Assembly: GCF_004765795.1 (NCBI RefSeq)
Contig: NZ_SBIV01000010.1
Span: 1 to 64,000, forward strand
Length of the DNA stretch: 64,000 nucleotides
Source: Halorussus marinus
GTDB taxonomy: Archaea > Halobacteriota > Halobacteria > Halobacteriales > Haladaptataceae
Direction: 5' to 3'
Position numbers and translations under genes: made by a program. Every line of letters starts with the position of its first letter. Within the stretch, counting starts at the first letter, position 1. The notes under the pieces are model-generated. The model had not been told where the DNA came from. It saw only the letters and a list, made by a program, of their open reading frames with translations, and made no database searches. Shown here in pieces: positions 26,114 to 33,591 of the stretch.

Positions 26114-26779
26114 CGACTTCAACGAGCGCGTTTTCACGCCACACTCTGCTCGGTACTCGCAGGGCTCGCACTTGGCGTCGTCGCCGAGCCGGGGCGGCGG
26201 GCCGTCGAGCGCTCGCACGGTCTCGACCGCGCGCCGATAGGCCGCCTTCCGGCGGGTCGTGAGGTCGAGTTCGCGCACGATCCCGTGGCCGGGGTACTCC
26301 GCGAACGCGCGTTCGACCGACCGCTCGCGCTCCCACGACAGCGCCTTCGCCGCCGCGACCATCCGGACCGACTGGGGCTCCCAGACCCCTTGTTCGGGCG
26401 GCGACCCCGCGAAGACCATCGACGGCGCGGGCGCGAGCTCGGACGCGTCGAACTCCAGCACCTTGTGGACGACGCCGCGACACTCCCGCCCGTCGAGCAG
26501 TCGCTCGCGGCCGGTCGGCGCGCGGAGTTCGGGCCACGCCGCCGGGAACCGCTCGCGAGCGCGTTCGAGGTTCCGGCGGAACGCCGCCGGAGTCACCGCG
26601 ATCGGGAGGTCGGCGAGGCTGTCGTCGGACGCCCCGAGTAGCTCCTCGTACCGGAACGCGAGGTTCCGACAGTCGGCCACCTCGTCGGGAACGGACCGTT
26701 CGTCCTCTTTTCGCCGGTAGTAGAGCTTCCGCGGGCAGTAGGCCGCGGTCGCGAGGTCGCTGAAGGCGATGGGTGACAC
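26099..26779 (-). CDS. Stand-alone Cas4-like (DUF83) protein
   Basis: A 226-residue protein of the Cas4/RecB-like group. Four Cys suited to a [4Fe-4S] cluster are present: Cys15 in AAYCPRKLYY and Cys204, Cys207 and Cys213 in CEPCEYRAEC. The middle (about 95-160) should hold the nuclease core, but I see RGVVHKVLEF and GVWEPQSVRMVAAAKAL without the usual D-(E/Q)xK residues, so catalysis is doubtful. No cas gene or CRISPR array is in the window. The ATTTAAAT element at about 26809-26816 gives a good promoter. It overlaps the Sua5-like gene tail to tail by 15 bp. Confidence 0.75.
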   Translation of the reverse strand: MSPIAFSDLATAAYCPRKLYYRRKEDERSVPDEVADCRNLAFRYEELLGASDDSLADLPIAVTPAAFRRNLERARERFPAAWPELRAPTGRERLLDGRECRGVVHKVLEFDASELAPAPSMVFAGSPPEQGVWEPQSVRMVAAAKALSWERERSVERAFAEYPGHGIVRELDLTTRRKAAYRRAVETVRALDGPPPRLGDDAKCEPCEYRAECGVKTRSLKSLLGL

Positions 26780-26807
26780 GCCGCGAGTTGCCCCCGGCTT
26801 CGGATTT

Positions 26808-26818
26808 AAATGTACGGA
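26808..26818. promoter_or_regulatory. Symmetric TATA element, possibly bidirectional
   Basis: The 8-bp palindrome ATTTAAAT lies about 30 nt before the Cas4-like ATG on the minus strand. Being symmetric, it could also direct plus-strand transcription starting near 26836-26840, into the gene-free region that ends at a hairpin plus T-run. Confidence 0.45.
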
Positions 26819-26835
26819 CGAAAGGAGGAGGAGGA

Positions 26836-27074
26836 GGAAACGGCAGACAGCGACATTAGCTCACGCCGGATTGCGGACGCTCGGTTCGGGGGACCTCCGT
26901 CCAGCAAACAACACGACAGCGCGCCGAAGGCGCACACACCGACGATTCTCCCGCGAGCGAGGAGCCCTCGGCGAGTGCCCGAGCGGACCGAGGGCGCGAG
27001 AGAGGGGGTGAGGACGTGTCGTCGAGAGCGGAGCGACCGACGGCTCGGGAGAACAAGGTTCTCCCGGTGTTTTT
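26836..27074 (+). ncRNA. Candidate structured RNA in a 348-bp gene-free stretch
   Basis: No open frame here has coding character. The plus strand begins after the TATA element at 26808-26818 and contains successive hairpins: GGAC-N4-GTCC (26891-26902), GCGCC-GAA-GGCGC (26921-26933), GCCCTCGG-N16-CCGAGGGC (26964-26995) and CGGGAGAAC-AAG-GTTCTCCCG (27046-27066). The last is followed by five T residues (27070-27074), like an intrinsic terminator. I see no match to RNase P RNA, SRP RNA or a tRNA. It could instead be a repeated intergenic element. A further hairpin lies at 27091-27114. Confidence 0.35.
27046..27074 (+). terminator. Hairpin plus T-run, intrinsic-terminator-like
   Basis: A 9-bp perfect stem (CGGGAGAAC / GTTCTCCCG) with loop AAG is followed by GTG and five T residues. 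Such hairpin-T structures are uncommon ends for archaeal mRNAs, which makes this one notable; it would end a transcript from the left. Confidence 0.5.
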
Positions 27075-27090
27075 GACCGAGCGTTTGCAA

Positions 27091-27114
27091 GGGCGGCGCG
27101 TTTATGCGCCGCCC
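27091..27114. repeat. Inverted repeat downstream of Cmi4-like gene
   Basis: Perfect 9-bp arms GGGCGGCGC and GCGCCGCCC flank a 6-nt loop. It lies 14 nt beyond the stop of the minus-strand gene ending at 27128 and may stabilise or end that transcript. No T-run follows on the minus strand. Confidence 0.5.
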
Positions 27115-27127
27115 GCAGGAAAAGGCC

Positions 27128-27730
27128 CTAGAAGGAAACGTTCGTCTCCATCCCCTCGGTGGCGTCGTCGAGCCCGTCTTTCTGCATCTCTTCGGTCATC
27201 CGGTCCGAGAGCTCCCGGTCCCGGAGGACGTTCTCGAACTCGTCGGTGAACCGGTCGTTGACCGTTCGCATCTCCCGCTTGGTCTCGATGATCCGGCGGT
27301 AGCGCCGGATCGTCGACTCGCTCACGTCGAGCGCGTCGGCGCAGTCGGCGGTCGAGGCCTCCTCGTCGAGGAGTTCGCGGAGTTCGTCGAGGTCGAACGG
27401 GGCGTCGGCGTCGGCGTCCCGGAGGAGGTGGAGGTCGACTCGCGCGCGGGCGACCGTCTTCCCGAGGGAGGCGTCGCCCAGTTCCCGGGCGATCTCGGCG
27501 TCCGAGTCGCCCGCGTAGTAGCCGCGAACGACGGTGACGAGCTCCTCGTCCGAGAGCGTCGTCCCGAAATCGTAGCGCTCGCGCATCTGGGCGACGACGG
27601 CTTCGAGGCGCTCGTGCAGTTCCGTCTCCGAGCTCAGCGAGCCGTGGGTCTCCTCCTGGCGCTCGGTGACGGTAGATTCGTCGGTGACATCCATGAAGAT
27701 GTCCCGGAGTTCTTCGGTTTTCTCGTCCAT
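27128..27730 (-). CDS. Conditioned-medium-induced-protein-4-like HTH protein
   Basis: A 200-residue soluble acidic protein, MDEKTEELRDIFMDVTDESTVTE..., with two helical HTH-like parts: LSDEELVTVVRGYYAGDSDAEIA (about 70-95) and STADCADALDVSESTIRRYRRI (about 125-150). The second looks like a homeodomain-like DNA-binding helix pair. It resembles haloarchaeal proteins named conditioned medium-induced protein 4, linked by name to growth-phase signals. I chose the ATG at 27730; the frame upstream is Arg-rich. It diverges from the biotin transporter operon. Confidence 0.7.
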   Translation of the reverse strand: MDEKTEELRDIFMDVTDESTVTERQEETHGSLSSETELHERLEAVVAQMRERYDFGTTLSDEELVTVVRGYYAGDSDAEIARELGDASLGKTVARARVDLHLLRDADADAPFDLDELRELLDEEASTADCADALDVSESTIRRYRRIIETKREMRTVNDRFTDEFENVLRDRELSDRMTEEMQKDGLDDATEGMETNVSF

Positions 27731-27794
27731 GCCCTCTGATTTCTGCCGGACGCGTCCTCGGGTTAAAAGCCTGTCGCCGACGGCCGACCGGATC

Positions 27795-27822
27795 GTCAAC
27801 CGAAGTTTTGATTTCGGTTGAC
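27795..27822. promoter_or_regulatory. BirA-like biotin operator before bioY
   Basis: Perfect 10-bp arms GTCAACCGAA (27795-27804) and TTCGGTTGAC (27813-27822) are separated by 8 nt. Viewed as GTCAACC-N14-GGTTGAC, this matches the arrangement of BirA operators in bacteria and archaea (TGTNAACC-N14/15-GGTTNACA). It lies 16 nt before the bioY ATG, over the expected transcription start, and suits repression by biotin-loaded BirA. birA itself is not in the window. Confidence 0.6.
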
Positions 27823-27837
27823 GGCCCAGCCACGCCC

Positions 27838-28419
27838 ATGAGTACGGACACGGCGTCGGTCGAACTGGTCGGCGAAGAGGCGGTCGAGAACGTCGCGCGC
27901 GCGGCGCTACTCGCCGCGCTCACGGGCGCGTTCGCGTACGTCTCGTTCCCCAATCCCGTCTCGCCGGTGACGATCAGCCTGCAGGTCCTCGGCGTCTTCC
28001 TCGCGGGACTGCTCCTCGGGCCGGTCTGGGGCGGGCTGTCGATGGTGCTGTATCTCGCCGCGGGCGCGGTCGGCGCGCCGGTGTTCGCGGGCGGGTCGAG
28101 CGGGATCGGATCGCTGGTGGGCCAGAGCGGCGGCTACCTCTGGTCGTACCCCGTCGCGGCCTTCGTCGTCGGCGCGATCGCCCACGGCGGGCTCGTCATC
28201 CGGGATCCCGCCGAGCAGAGTCTCGTTCGACTCGTGGGTGCGATGGTCGTCGGCACCGCGATCATCTACGCGTTCGGGACGATCGGGCTCTCGGTCGTAC
28301 TCGGACTCTCGCTCCGGGAGGCGTTTCTCGCCGGCGCGGTCGCGTTCATCCCCGCCGAAGCGTTCAAGATCGCGGCCGCGATCGGCATCGTCCGGAGCGA
28401 CCAGATCGCCGCCGAATAG
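27838..28419 (+). CDS. bioY: BioY, biotin-binding S component of ECF transporter
   Basis: A 193-residue membrane protein with six predicted helices. The BioY signatures are present: FPNPVSPVTISLQVLGVFLAG, then LSMVLYLAAGAVGAPVFAGG and GGYLWSYPVAAFVVG. It binds biotin at the outer face and delivers it with the energising module encoded next. I chose the ATG at 27838, ten residues into the open frame, because the operator overlaps the sequence before it. The stop is directly followed by the ATG of bioM. Confidence 0.93.
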   Translation: MSTDTASVELVGEEAVENVARAALLAALTGAFAYVSFPNPVSPVTISLQVLGVFLAGLLLGPVWGGLSMVLYLAAGAVGAPVFAGGSSGIGSLVGQSGGYLWSYPVAAFVVGAIAHGGLVIRDPAEQSLVRLVGAMVVGTAIIYAFGTIGLSVVLGLSLREAFLAGAVAFIPAEAFKIAAAIGIVRSDQIAAE

Positions 28420-29124
28420 ATGATCGAGACCCGCGACCTCGTGCATCGGTACGGCGACGACGGGCCGCGGGCGGTCGACGGCGTCTCGCTCGCGATCCCT
28501 GACGGCGAGTTCGTCCTGCTGGCGGGCGCGAACGGGAGCGGCAAGACCACGCTTGTCCGTCACTTCAACGGCCTGTTGGCGCCGGATTCGGGCGAGGTGC
28601 TCGTCGAGGGCACGCCCGTCGGCGAGGACCTCGTCGGCGCCCGGACGACGGTCGCGATGGTGTTCCAACAGCCCCGCGACGCGTTCGTCGCCGCGACAGT
28701 GGGCGCCGACGTTGCGTTCGGCCCCGAGAATCTGGGACTCGCCCGCGCGGAGGTCGACCGCCGGGTCGGAGACGCCCTCGATGCGGTCGGGATGGCGGGG
28801 CGGGGCGACGAGCGCATCGGCGAGCTGTCGGGCGGCGAGCGCGAGCGAGTCGCGATCGCGGGCGCGCTCGCGATGGCGCCCGATCACCTCGTGCTCGACG
28901 AGCCGTTCACCGGGCTGGACGCCCCGTCCCGCGAATCGGTAGTGTCACACCTCCGCGCGCTCAGCGAGTCGGGCACCGGGGTCGTGGTCGTGACCCACGA
29001 CCTCCGGGACGTGTGGGACCTCGCCGACCGCGTGGTCGCGCTCGCCGACGGGCGGGTCGCGGTCGACGCGCCGCCGACCGACGCCCGCGACCGCCTCGCC
29101 GACCTCGGAGTCCGGGCGCCGTGA
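28420..29124 (+). CDS. bioM: BioM/EcfA, ATPase of biotin ECF transporter
   Basis: A 234-residue ABC ATPase. Walker A is GANGSGKTT (residues 35-43), the Q-loop is VFQQP, the signature is LSGGERERVAIAG, Walker B is HLVLDEPF, and the switch His is in VVTHDL. Together with BioN it energises BioY. The gene starts immediately after bioY and overlaps the GTG start of bioN. Confidence 0.93.
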   Translation: MIETRDLVHRYGDDGPRAVDGVSLAIPDGEFVLLAGANGSGKTTLVRHFNGLLAPDSGEVLVEGTPVGEDLVGARTTVAMVFQQPRDAFVAATVGADVAFGPENLGLARAEVDRRVGDALDAVGMAGRGDERIGELSGGERERVAIAGALAMAPDHLVLDEPFTGLDAPSRESVVSHLRALSESGTGVVVVTHDLRDVWDLADRVVALADGRVAVDAPPTDARDRLADLGVRAP

Positions 29125-29828
29125 CCCTCTCGTACCGGCCGGACGACACGTTCGCCCACCGGCTCGACCCCCGGGCGAAACTCGGGTTTCAGGCCGCGTT
29201 CGCGCTGGCGGCGTTCGCGCACACCACGCCCCGCGGCCTGCTCGCGCTGACCGGCGTGACCGCGGTCGCGCTCCGGGTCTCGGGCGCGTCGGCCCGCGAG
29301 GCGATGTGGGCCTATCGGTTCGCGCTCCCGCTCTTGGCGGCGGGCCCGGTGTTCGCGGCCGCGACGCTCGGCCCGCCGTGGGTCCGCCCCGCCGAGGGTT
29401 TCGACACCGCGCTGGCGAGCTACCGGGTGGTGCTCGTGTTGCTCGTGAGCGCGGCGTACCTCCGGTCGACGCCGGTCCGGGAGTCGCGGGCCGCGATCCA
29501 GCACCTCGTGCCCGGGCGGGCCGGCCAGTTTCTCGGCGCGGGCGTCGGCTTCGTGTTCAGGTTCTTCCCCGTGCTTCGCGGGGACCTCCGGCGGATCCGG
29601 GACGCCTCGGCCGCCCGACTCGGCGGCGAGCAGTCGGTGGTCGACCGGATTCGGCGGGTCGGGGTCGCCGGGCTGGCGCGGGCGCTCGCGCGAGCCGACC
29701 GGTTCGCGGTCGCGCTCCGGGCGCGGTGTTTCGCGTGGAACCCGACGCTCCCACACCTGTCGCTCTCGCGGACCGACGTGCCGGTGATCGCCGCGTCCGT
29801 CGCGCTCGCGGCGTGGGCGGTGGTCTGA
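29121..29828 (+). CDS. bioN: BioN/EcfT, transmembrane component of biotin ECF transporter
   Basis: A 235-residue membrane protein starting at the GTG at 29121, whose TG bases overlap the bioM stop TGA. Residues 1-20 contain LSYRPDDTFAHRLDPRAKL, typical of the EcfT N-terminus. Several membrane helices follow. The cytoplasmic coupling helices with Ala-Arg-Gly-like motifs appear as RRIRDASAARL and ALRARCFAWNP. It links BioY with BioM. The upstream open frame is a shadow of bioM and should not be included. Confidence 0.88.
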   Translation: MTLSYRPDDTFAHRLDPRAKLGFQAAFALAAFAHTTPRGLLALTGVTAVALRVSGASAREAMWAYRFALPLLAAGPVFAAATLGPPWVRPAEGFDTALASYRVVLVLLVSAAYLRSTPVRESRAAIQHLVPGRAGQFLGAGVGFVFRFFPVLRGDLRRIRDASAARLGGEQSVVDRIRRVGVAGLARALARADRFAVALRARCFAWNPTLPHLSLSRTDVPVIAASVALAAWAVV

Positions 29829-29894
29829 CCGGAAGCTGTTCACGTTCTTATAGTATCGGATCGAACTATCCCGGAAGCCGTGGTATTTGGCCCC

Positions 29895-30353
29895 ATGGGG
29901 CTGTTTCGGGGGACTAAACTGGCAGTCGTGGGCGCTCTCGGTGCGGTGATCGGGTGGTGGATCGACGCCGAGGGAACCGTCCGGCAGTACGAGTCCGTCG
30001 AGTGGCTACTCGAACGCCCGGCGCTCCGGGGAGTCGTCTTCGAACACGCCGCGCTGGTCGACTGGAGCGTCGGCGCGTTCGTCGCCGTGGTCGCGATCGA
30101 CCTGCTCGGAACGATCGGAGCCCGAAACCGAGACGAGACGGTCAGTTCGACGCTGGGCGTCGGAAAGGGCGTCGTCGCGGTCGGGGCGGCCGTCCTCGGA
30201 GCGAGCTACGCCGACGCGCTGTTCGGGGCGCTGGTTCGGCGCGCGCCCGCCGCCGCCGAGTTGGTCCGGACGTCTCTGGGCGGCGAGGCGGCGTTCGGCT
30301 TCGCGGTCGGGCTCTGGATCGGGGCGGTGGTCGCCGACGAGGCGCGACTCTGA
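29895..30353 (+). CDS. Membrane protein of unknown function
   Basis: A 152-residue protein with three or four predicted membrane helices (near residues 6-22, 55-75, 88-108 and 130-148) and short charged loops. I chose the ATG at 29895, which gives MGLFRGTKLAVVGALGAV; a GTG at 29880 is an alternative. It follows bioN by 66 nt but an A+T-rich segment with its own likely promoter separates them. No family is recognised. Confidence 0.65.
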   Translation: MGLFRGTKLAVVGALGAVIGWWIDAEGTVRQYESVEWLLERPALRGVVFEHAALVDWSVGAFVAVVAIDLLGTIGARNRDETVSSTLGVGKGVVAVGAAVLGASYADALFGALVRRAPAAAELVRTSLGGEAAFGFAVGLWIGAVVADEARL

Positions 30354-30373
30354 AAAACGATAAACTCGAAGTC

Positions 30374-30381
30374 TGTTTTTC
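30374..30381 (+). terminator. T-run after membrane-protein gene
   Basis: GTTTTTCG lies about 20 nt after the stop at 30353 in an otherwise G+C-rich region and is flanked by CGAA repeats. It is a likely plus-strand termination site. Confidence 0.35.
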
Positions 30382-30439
30382 GAAGGTGGGAGCGTCCGAG
30401 TCGGTAAAACTTAAGCGAATCCTGTCCACCGTGTAAGGC

Positions 30440-32566
30440 ATGGACAACTTCGTCGTGATGCAGGCGGGGAGCGAGGTCACCCGCCCGACGTTCTGGAGGA
30501 TCGGCCACATCGGCGAGGCCATCTTCTACTACCTCGCGTTCGTGGCGATAGCCATCTTCGCGTACGGCGTCTACGACCGGTTCGCCACCTACGCTCGGGG
30601 GACCGAATCGTGGTTCGACCGCCTCGACGGGCTGGCCGGTCGGGTCGGGTCGGCCGCGAAGATCGTCTTCTCGAACGAAAAGCAGTTCGATCGGGACCTC
30701 TACGCGGGCGTGATGCACGCGTTCATCCTCTGGGGGTTCCTGACGCTGCTCATCGGGACGACCATCCTGATGATCGACATGGACTTCTGGACGAAGCTGT
30801 TCGGGCAGGACTCCTTTTTCGTCGACGAGTTCTACCTCTCGTACTCGCTGGTGATGGACGCGATGGGGCTGTTGTTCGTCGTCGGAGTCGGGATGGCGAT
30901 CTACCGGCGCTACTGGGTCCGGAACGGCCGGCTGTGGGGGAAACACACCTCCGCCGAGGACGACCTGTTCGTCTGGACGCTGTTCTTGCTCGGGGTCGGC
31001 GGCTACGTCACCGAGGGCGTCCGCATCCTCGGCACGAGCGCGACCCGCGACGTCTCGTTCGAGACCGTGAGCTTCGTCGGCTGGTTCGTCTACGACGTGT
31101 TGCGAGTCGTCGGCGTCGACGCCGAGATGGCGACCGCCGCCTATCCCGTGGTCTGGTGGTCCCACGCGCTGCTGGCGCTGGCGTTCGTCGCCGCGATCCC
31201 GTACGCCAAGCCGTTCCACATGATCTCGTCGTTCGCGAACGTCGTGACCCGCGACGAGAAGGCCGGCAAGCGGCTCCCGGGCGTGCCCGACGACGCCAGC
31301 CCCGAGGAGATCGGCCACGGCTCGATCGAGGACTTCTCGTGGAAGGAACTGCTCGACCACGACGCCTGTACCAAGTGCGGCCGGTGTTCGTCGGTCTGTC
31401 CCGCGAAGGCGTCGGGGCGCCCGCTCGACCCCCGGGACGTGATTCTCGACCTCAAGCAGTACCGCGAGGACCTCGACGCGGGCCGCACCGAGGAAAAGCC
31501 CATCGTCGCCGACGGCGGGAGTTCGGTCGTCGCCGCCGAGACGATGGAGTCGTGCATGTCGTGTATGGCCTGCATGGACGCCTGCCCGGTCGAGATCGAA
31601 CACGTCGAGCAGTTCACCCAGATGAACCGTCGGCTGACCGAGTCGGGCCAGATGGACCCCAACGTCCAGGACGCGATGATGAACGTGTTCCAGAACGGCA
31701 ACACGTTCGGCGAGCCCGACCGCAAGCGCCCCGACTGGGCCGACGACCTCGACTTCGAGGTGCCCGACGCCCGCGACGAACCCGTCGAGTACCTCTGGTA
31801 CGTCGGCGACTACCCGAGCTTCGACGAGCGCAACCGGAAGGTCGCCCGGTCGCTGGCGACCATCTTCGAGGAGGCCGGCGTCTCCTACGGCATCCTCTAC
31901 GACGACGAGCAGGCCGACGGCAACGACGTGCGCCGGGTCGGCGAGGAGGGCCTCTACGAGATGCTCGTCGAGGACAACGCCGCCGCCATCGCGGACTGCG
32001 AGTACGACAAGATCGTCTGTACCGACCCCCACAGCTACAACACCTTCCAGAACGAGTACCCCGAGTTCGACGCCTGCGAGTGGACCGCCGAGGACGTGTT
32101 CCACTACACCCAGATCGTCGAGGACCTGTTCCGGGATGGCGCGCTCGGGCTCGCCGGCGACGAACTCGACTACACGGTCACCTACCACGATCCCTGTCAC
32201 CTCGGGCGGTACAACGGCGAGTTCGAGGCGCCCCGCGAGATCGTGGCGGGGACCGGCTGTACGCTCGACGAGATGCCCCGCAACCGCGAGGACAGCTTCT
32301 GCTGTGGCGGCGGTGGCGGCGGGCTCTGGATGGACTTCGACGAGGACCCCAAGCCGAGCGAGGAGCGCCTGCGGGAGGCGCTCGAAGACACCGACGCGGG
32401 CGGGGCGGTCGAGAAGTTCGTCGTCGCGTGTCCGATGTGCATGACGATGTACGAGGACGGCCGGAAGACCGGCGGCTACGAGGACGACATCGAGGTAGTG
32501 GACGTCTCGGAACTCCTCGTGGAAGCCATCGGCGCGAAAGACCGCATCGAGGTCGCGGCCGACTGA
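30440..32566 (+). CDS. Membrane-bound heterodisulfide-reductase-like Fe-S oxidoreductase
   Basis: A 708-residue protein. Residues 20-290 form a nitrate-reductase-gamma-like haem-b membrane domain of about five helices. Two [4Fe-4S] motifs follow: Cys310, 313, 316, 320 (CTKCGRCSSVCP) and Cys372, 375, 378, 382 (CMSCMACMDACP). The C-terminal half has two CCG-type domains, with Cys621-Cys622 in SFCCGGGGG and an earlier YHDPCHLGRY. The layout matches HdrDE/GlpC-like proteins that pass electrons between the quinone pool and a soluble partner such as ETF; in haloarchaea such genes often accompany acyl-CoA oxidation. No ETF gene is next to it here. It appears monocistronic. Confidence 0.88.
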   Translation: MDNFVVMQAGSEVTRPTFWRIGHIGEAIFYYLAFVAIAIFAYGVYDRFATYARGTESWFDRLDGLAGRVGSAAKIVFSNEKQFDRDLYAGVMHAFILWGFLTLLIGTTILMIDMDFWTKLFGQDSFFVDEFYLSYSLVMDAMGLLFVVGVGMAIYRRYWVRNGRLWGKHTSAEDDLFVWTLFLLGVGGYVTEGVRILGTSATRDVSFETVSFVGWFVYDVLRVVGVDAEMATAAYPVVWWSHALLALAFVAAIPYAKPFHMISSFANVVTRDEKAGKRLPGVPDDASPEEIGHGSIEDFSWKELLDHDACTKCGRCSSVCPAKASGRPLDPRDVILDLKQYREDLDAGRTEEKPIVADGGSSVVAAETMESCMSCMACMDACPVEIEHVEQFTQMNRRLTESGQMDPNVQDAMMNVFQNGNTFGEPDRKRPDWADDLDFEVPDARDEPVEYLWYVGDYPSFDERNRKVARSLATIFEEAGVSYGILYDDEQADGNDVRRVGEEGLYEMLVEDNAAAIADCEYDKIVCTDPHSYNTFQNEYPEFDACEWTAEDVFHYTQIVEDLFRDGALGLAGDELDYTVTYHDPCHLGRYNGEFEAPREIVAGTGCTLDEMPRNREDSFCCGGGGGGLWMDFDEDPKPSEERLREALEDTDAGGAVEKFVVACPMCMTMYEDGRKTGGYEDDIEVVDVSELLVEAIGAKDRIEVAAD

Positions 32567-32795
32567 CCCCGCGGTCCGATCCCGCGGGGCGTCCGTGTTC
32601 TACGACCCGCGCCGAAGCGTCGCCACTCCGGAAGAGACGTCCGAAAAAGACCGCGCGTCCCGGCGCGCGGAAGTGCGCCCGCGTGGAGTTTCATTGCATG
32701 GCACGCGATGAAGCTGGCACGCGAGCGCGACCGTTGCTACGGTTCGAGCGTTGTTATGTCTGACGCCTCTGCGAACGTCGCCGAAGCGCCACCGC

Positions 32796-33509
32796 CTACA
32801 GGAAGCCGAGGAACCCGATCTCGACGGCGTACAGCGCGGCGGCCGCGAGCCACGTCTGGAAGGCCAGCGTTCCCACCGCTGACAGCACCACGAACTCCCA
32901 GTCGCGCATCTCCGCGAACCCCGCCGGGACCGTGAGCATCCCGCGGGTGAAAAGCAGGGCGTTGCTCACCGGCACGACGATCCGACCCCACCGCTGGAAC
33001 CAGCCGTCGAACCGGTCGAGTTGGCCCTCGTCGATCCGGAACCAGCGTTTGCCGAGGAGGTACTCCCGGCCGCCCCGCTTGGCGAGCAAGAAGAGGGCGT
33101 ACTGGCCGATCGTCGCGCCGACCACCGCGACGAGGATGACCGCCGCGATCGACGAGAGGTCGCTCGGGCCCTCCGCGAGCAGGGTCACCCCGAGCGGGAC
33201 CAGACTCTCGCTGGGCGCGAAGTACAGCAGCATCGCGCCCTCGAGGATCAGGATCAAAAACAGCGCGAGCAGTCCGTACTGGTCGAGCCACTGGCGGGCG
33301 AGCTCCTCGTTCCCGATGAAAAAGAGACCGACGCCGACCACCGCGGCGAGCACGATGCCGACAGTCAGCAACAACAGCCCGTTGTCCGCGAAAAATTCCC
33401 GGATCCGACCGGTGTCGGTCGCGTTCGACAGCACCAGCCCCGCCAGAAGGAGGGCGACTCCGGAAGCGAGCGGCACGTCTGCGACCAGCGCGAGCGAGGA
33501 CACGTCCAT
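32796..33509 (-). CDS. DedA/SNARE-associated family membrane protein
   Basis: A 237-residue membrane protein with about six helices. The DedA core (about 80-225) includes EGAMLLYFAPSESLVPLGVTLL, GATIGQYALFLLAKRGGREYLLGKRW and FTRGMLTVPAGFAEM. DedA proteins are now seen as lipid scramblases or flippases needed for envelope integrity. An extra pair of N-terminal helices (residues 12-65) precedes the core. It diverges from hemB; the two share an 82-bp promoter region. Confidence 0.85.
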   Translation of the reverse strand: MDVSSLALVADVPLASGVALLLAGLVLSNATDTGRIREFFADNGLLLLTVGIVLAAVVGVGLFFIGNEELARQWLDQYGLLALFLILILEGAMLLYFAPSESLVPLGVTLLAEGPSDLSSIAAVILVAVVGATIGQYALFLLAKRGGREYLLGKRWFRIDEGQLDRFDGWFQRWGRIVVPVSNALLFTRGMLTVPAGFAEMRDWEFVVLSAVGTLAFQTWLAAAALYAVEIGFLGFL

Positions 33510-33591
33510 CAGCTACCACGTCAGTGCGGGCGATTAAATGCGTTGTGACCGCGAACGATGCGGTTTTGGGACCGGGGCCGCAAGGGCCGAT

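Noticed and set aside
26099-26779. Part of a CRISPR-Cas locus
   Set aside because: No repeats, cas1, cas2 or effector genes occur in the window. The Cas4-like gene is isolated between housekeeping genes.
27091-27114. Terminator of the Cmi4-like gene
   Set aside because: The hairpin is strong but lacks a T-run on the minus strand, so I listed it as an inverted repeat only.
26780-27127. RNase P RNA or SRP RNA in the gene-free stretch
   Set aside because: I looked for the conserved RNase P core and the SRP GGAAG/GCAG loop elements and did not find them, so the call stays as an unassigned structured RNA candidate.
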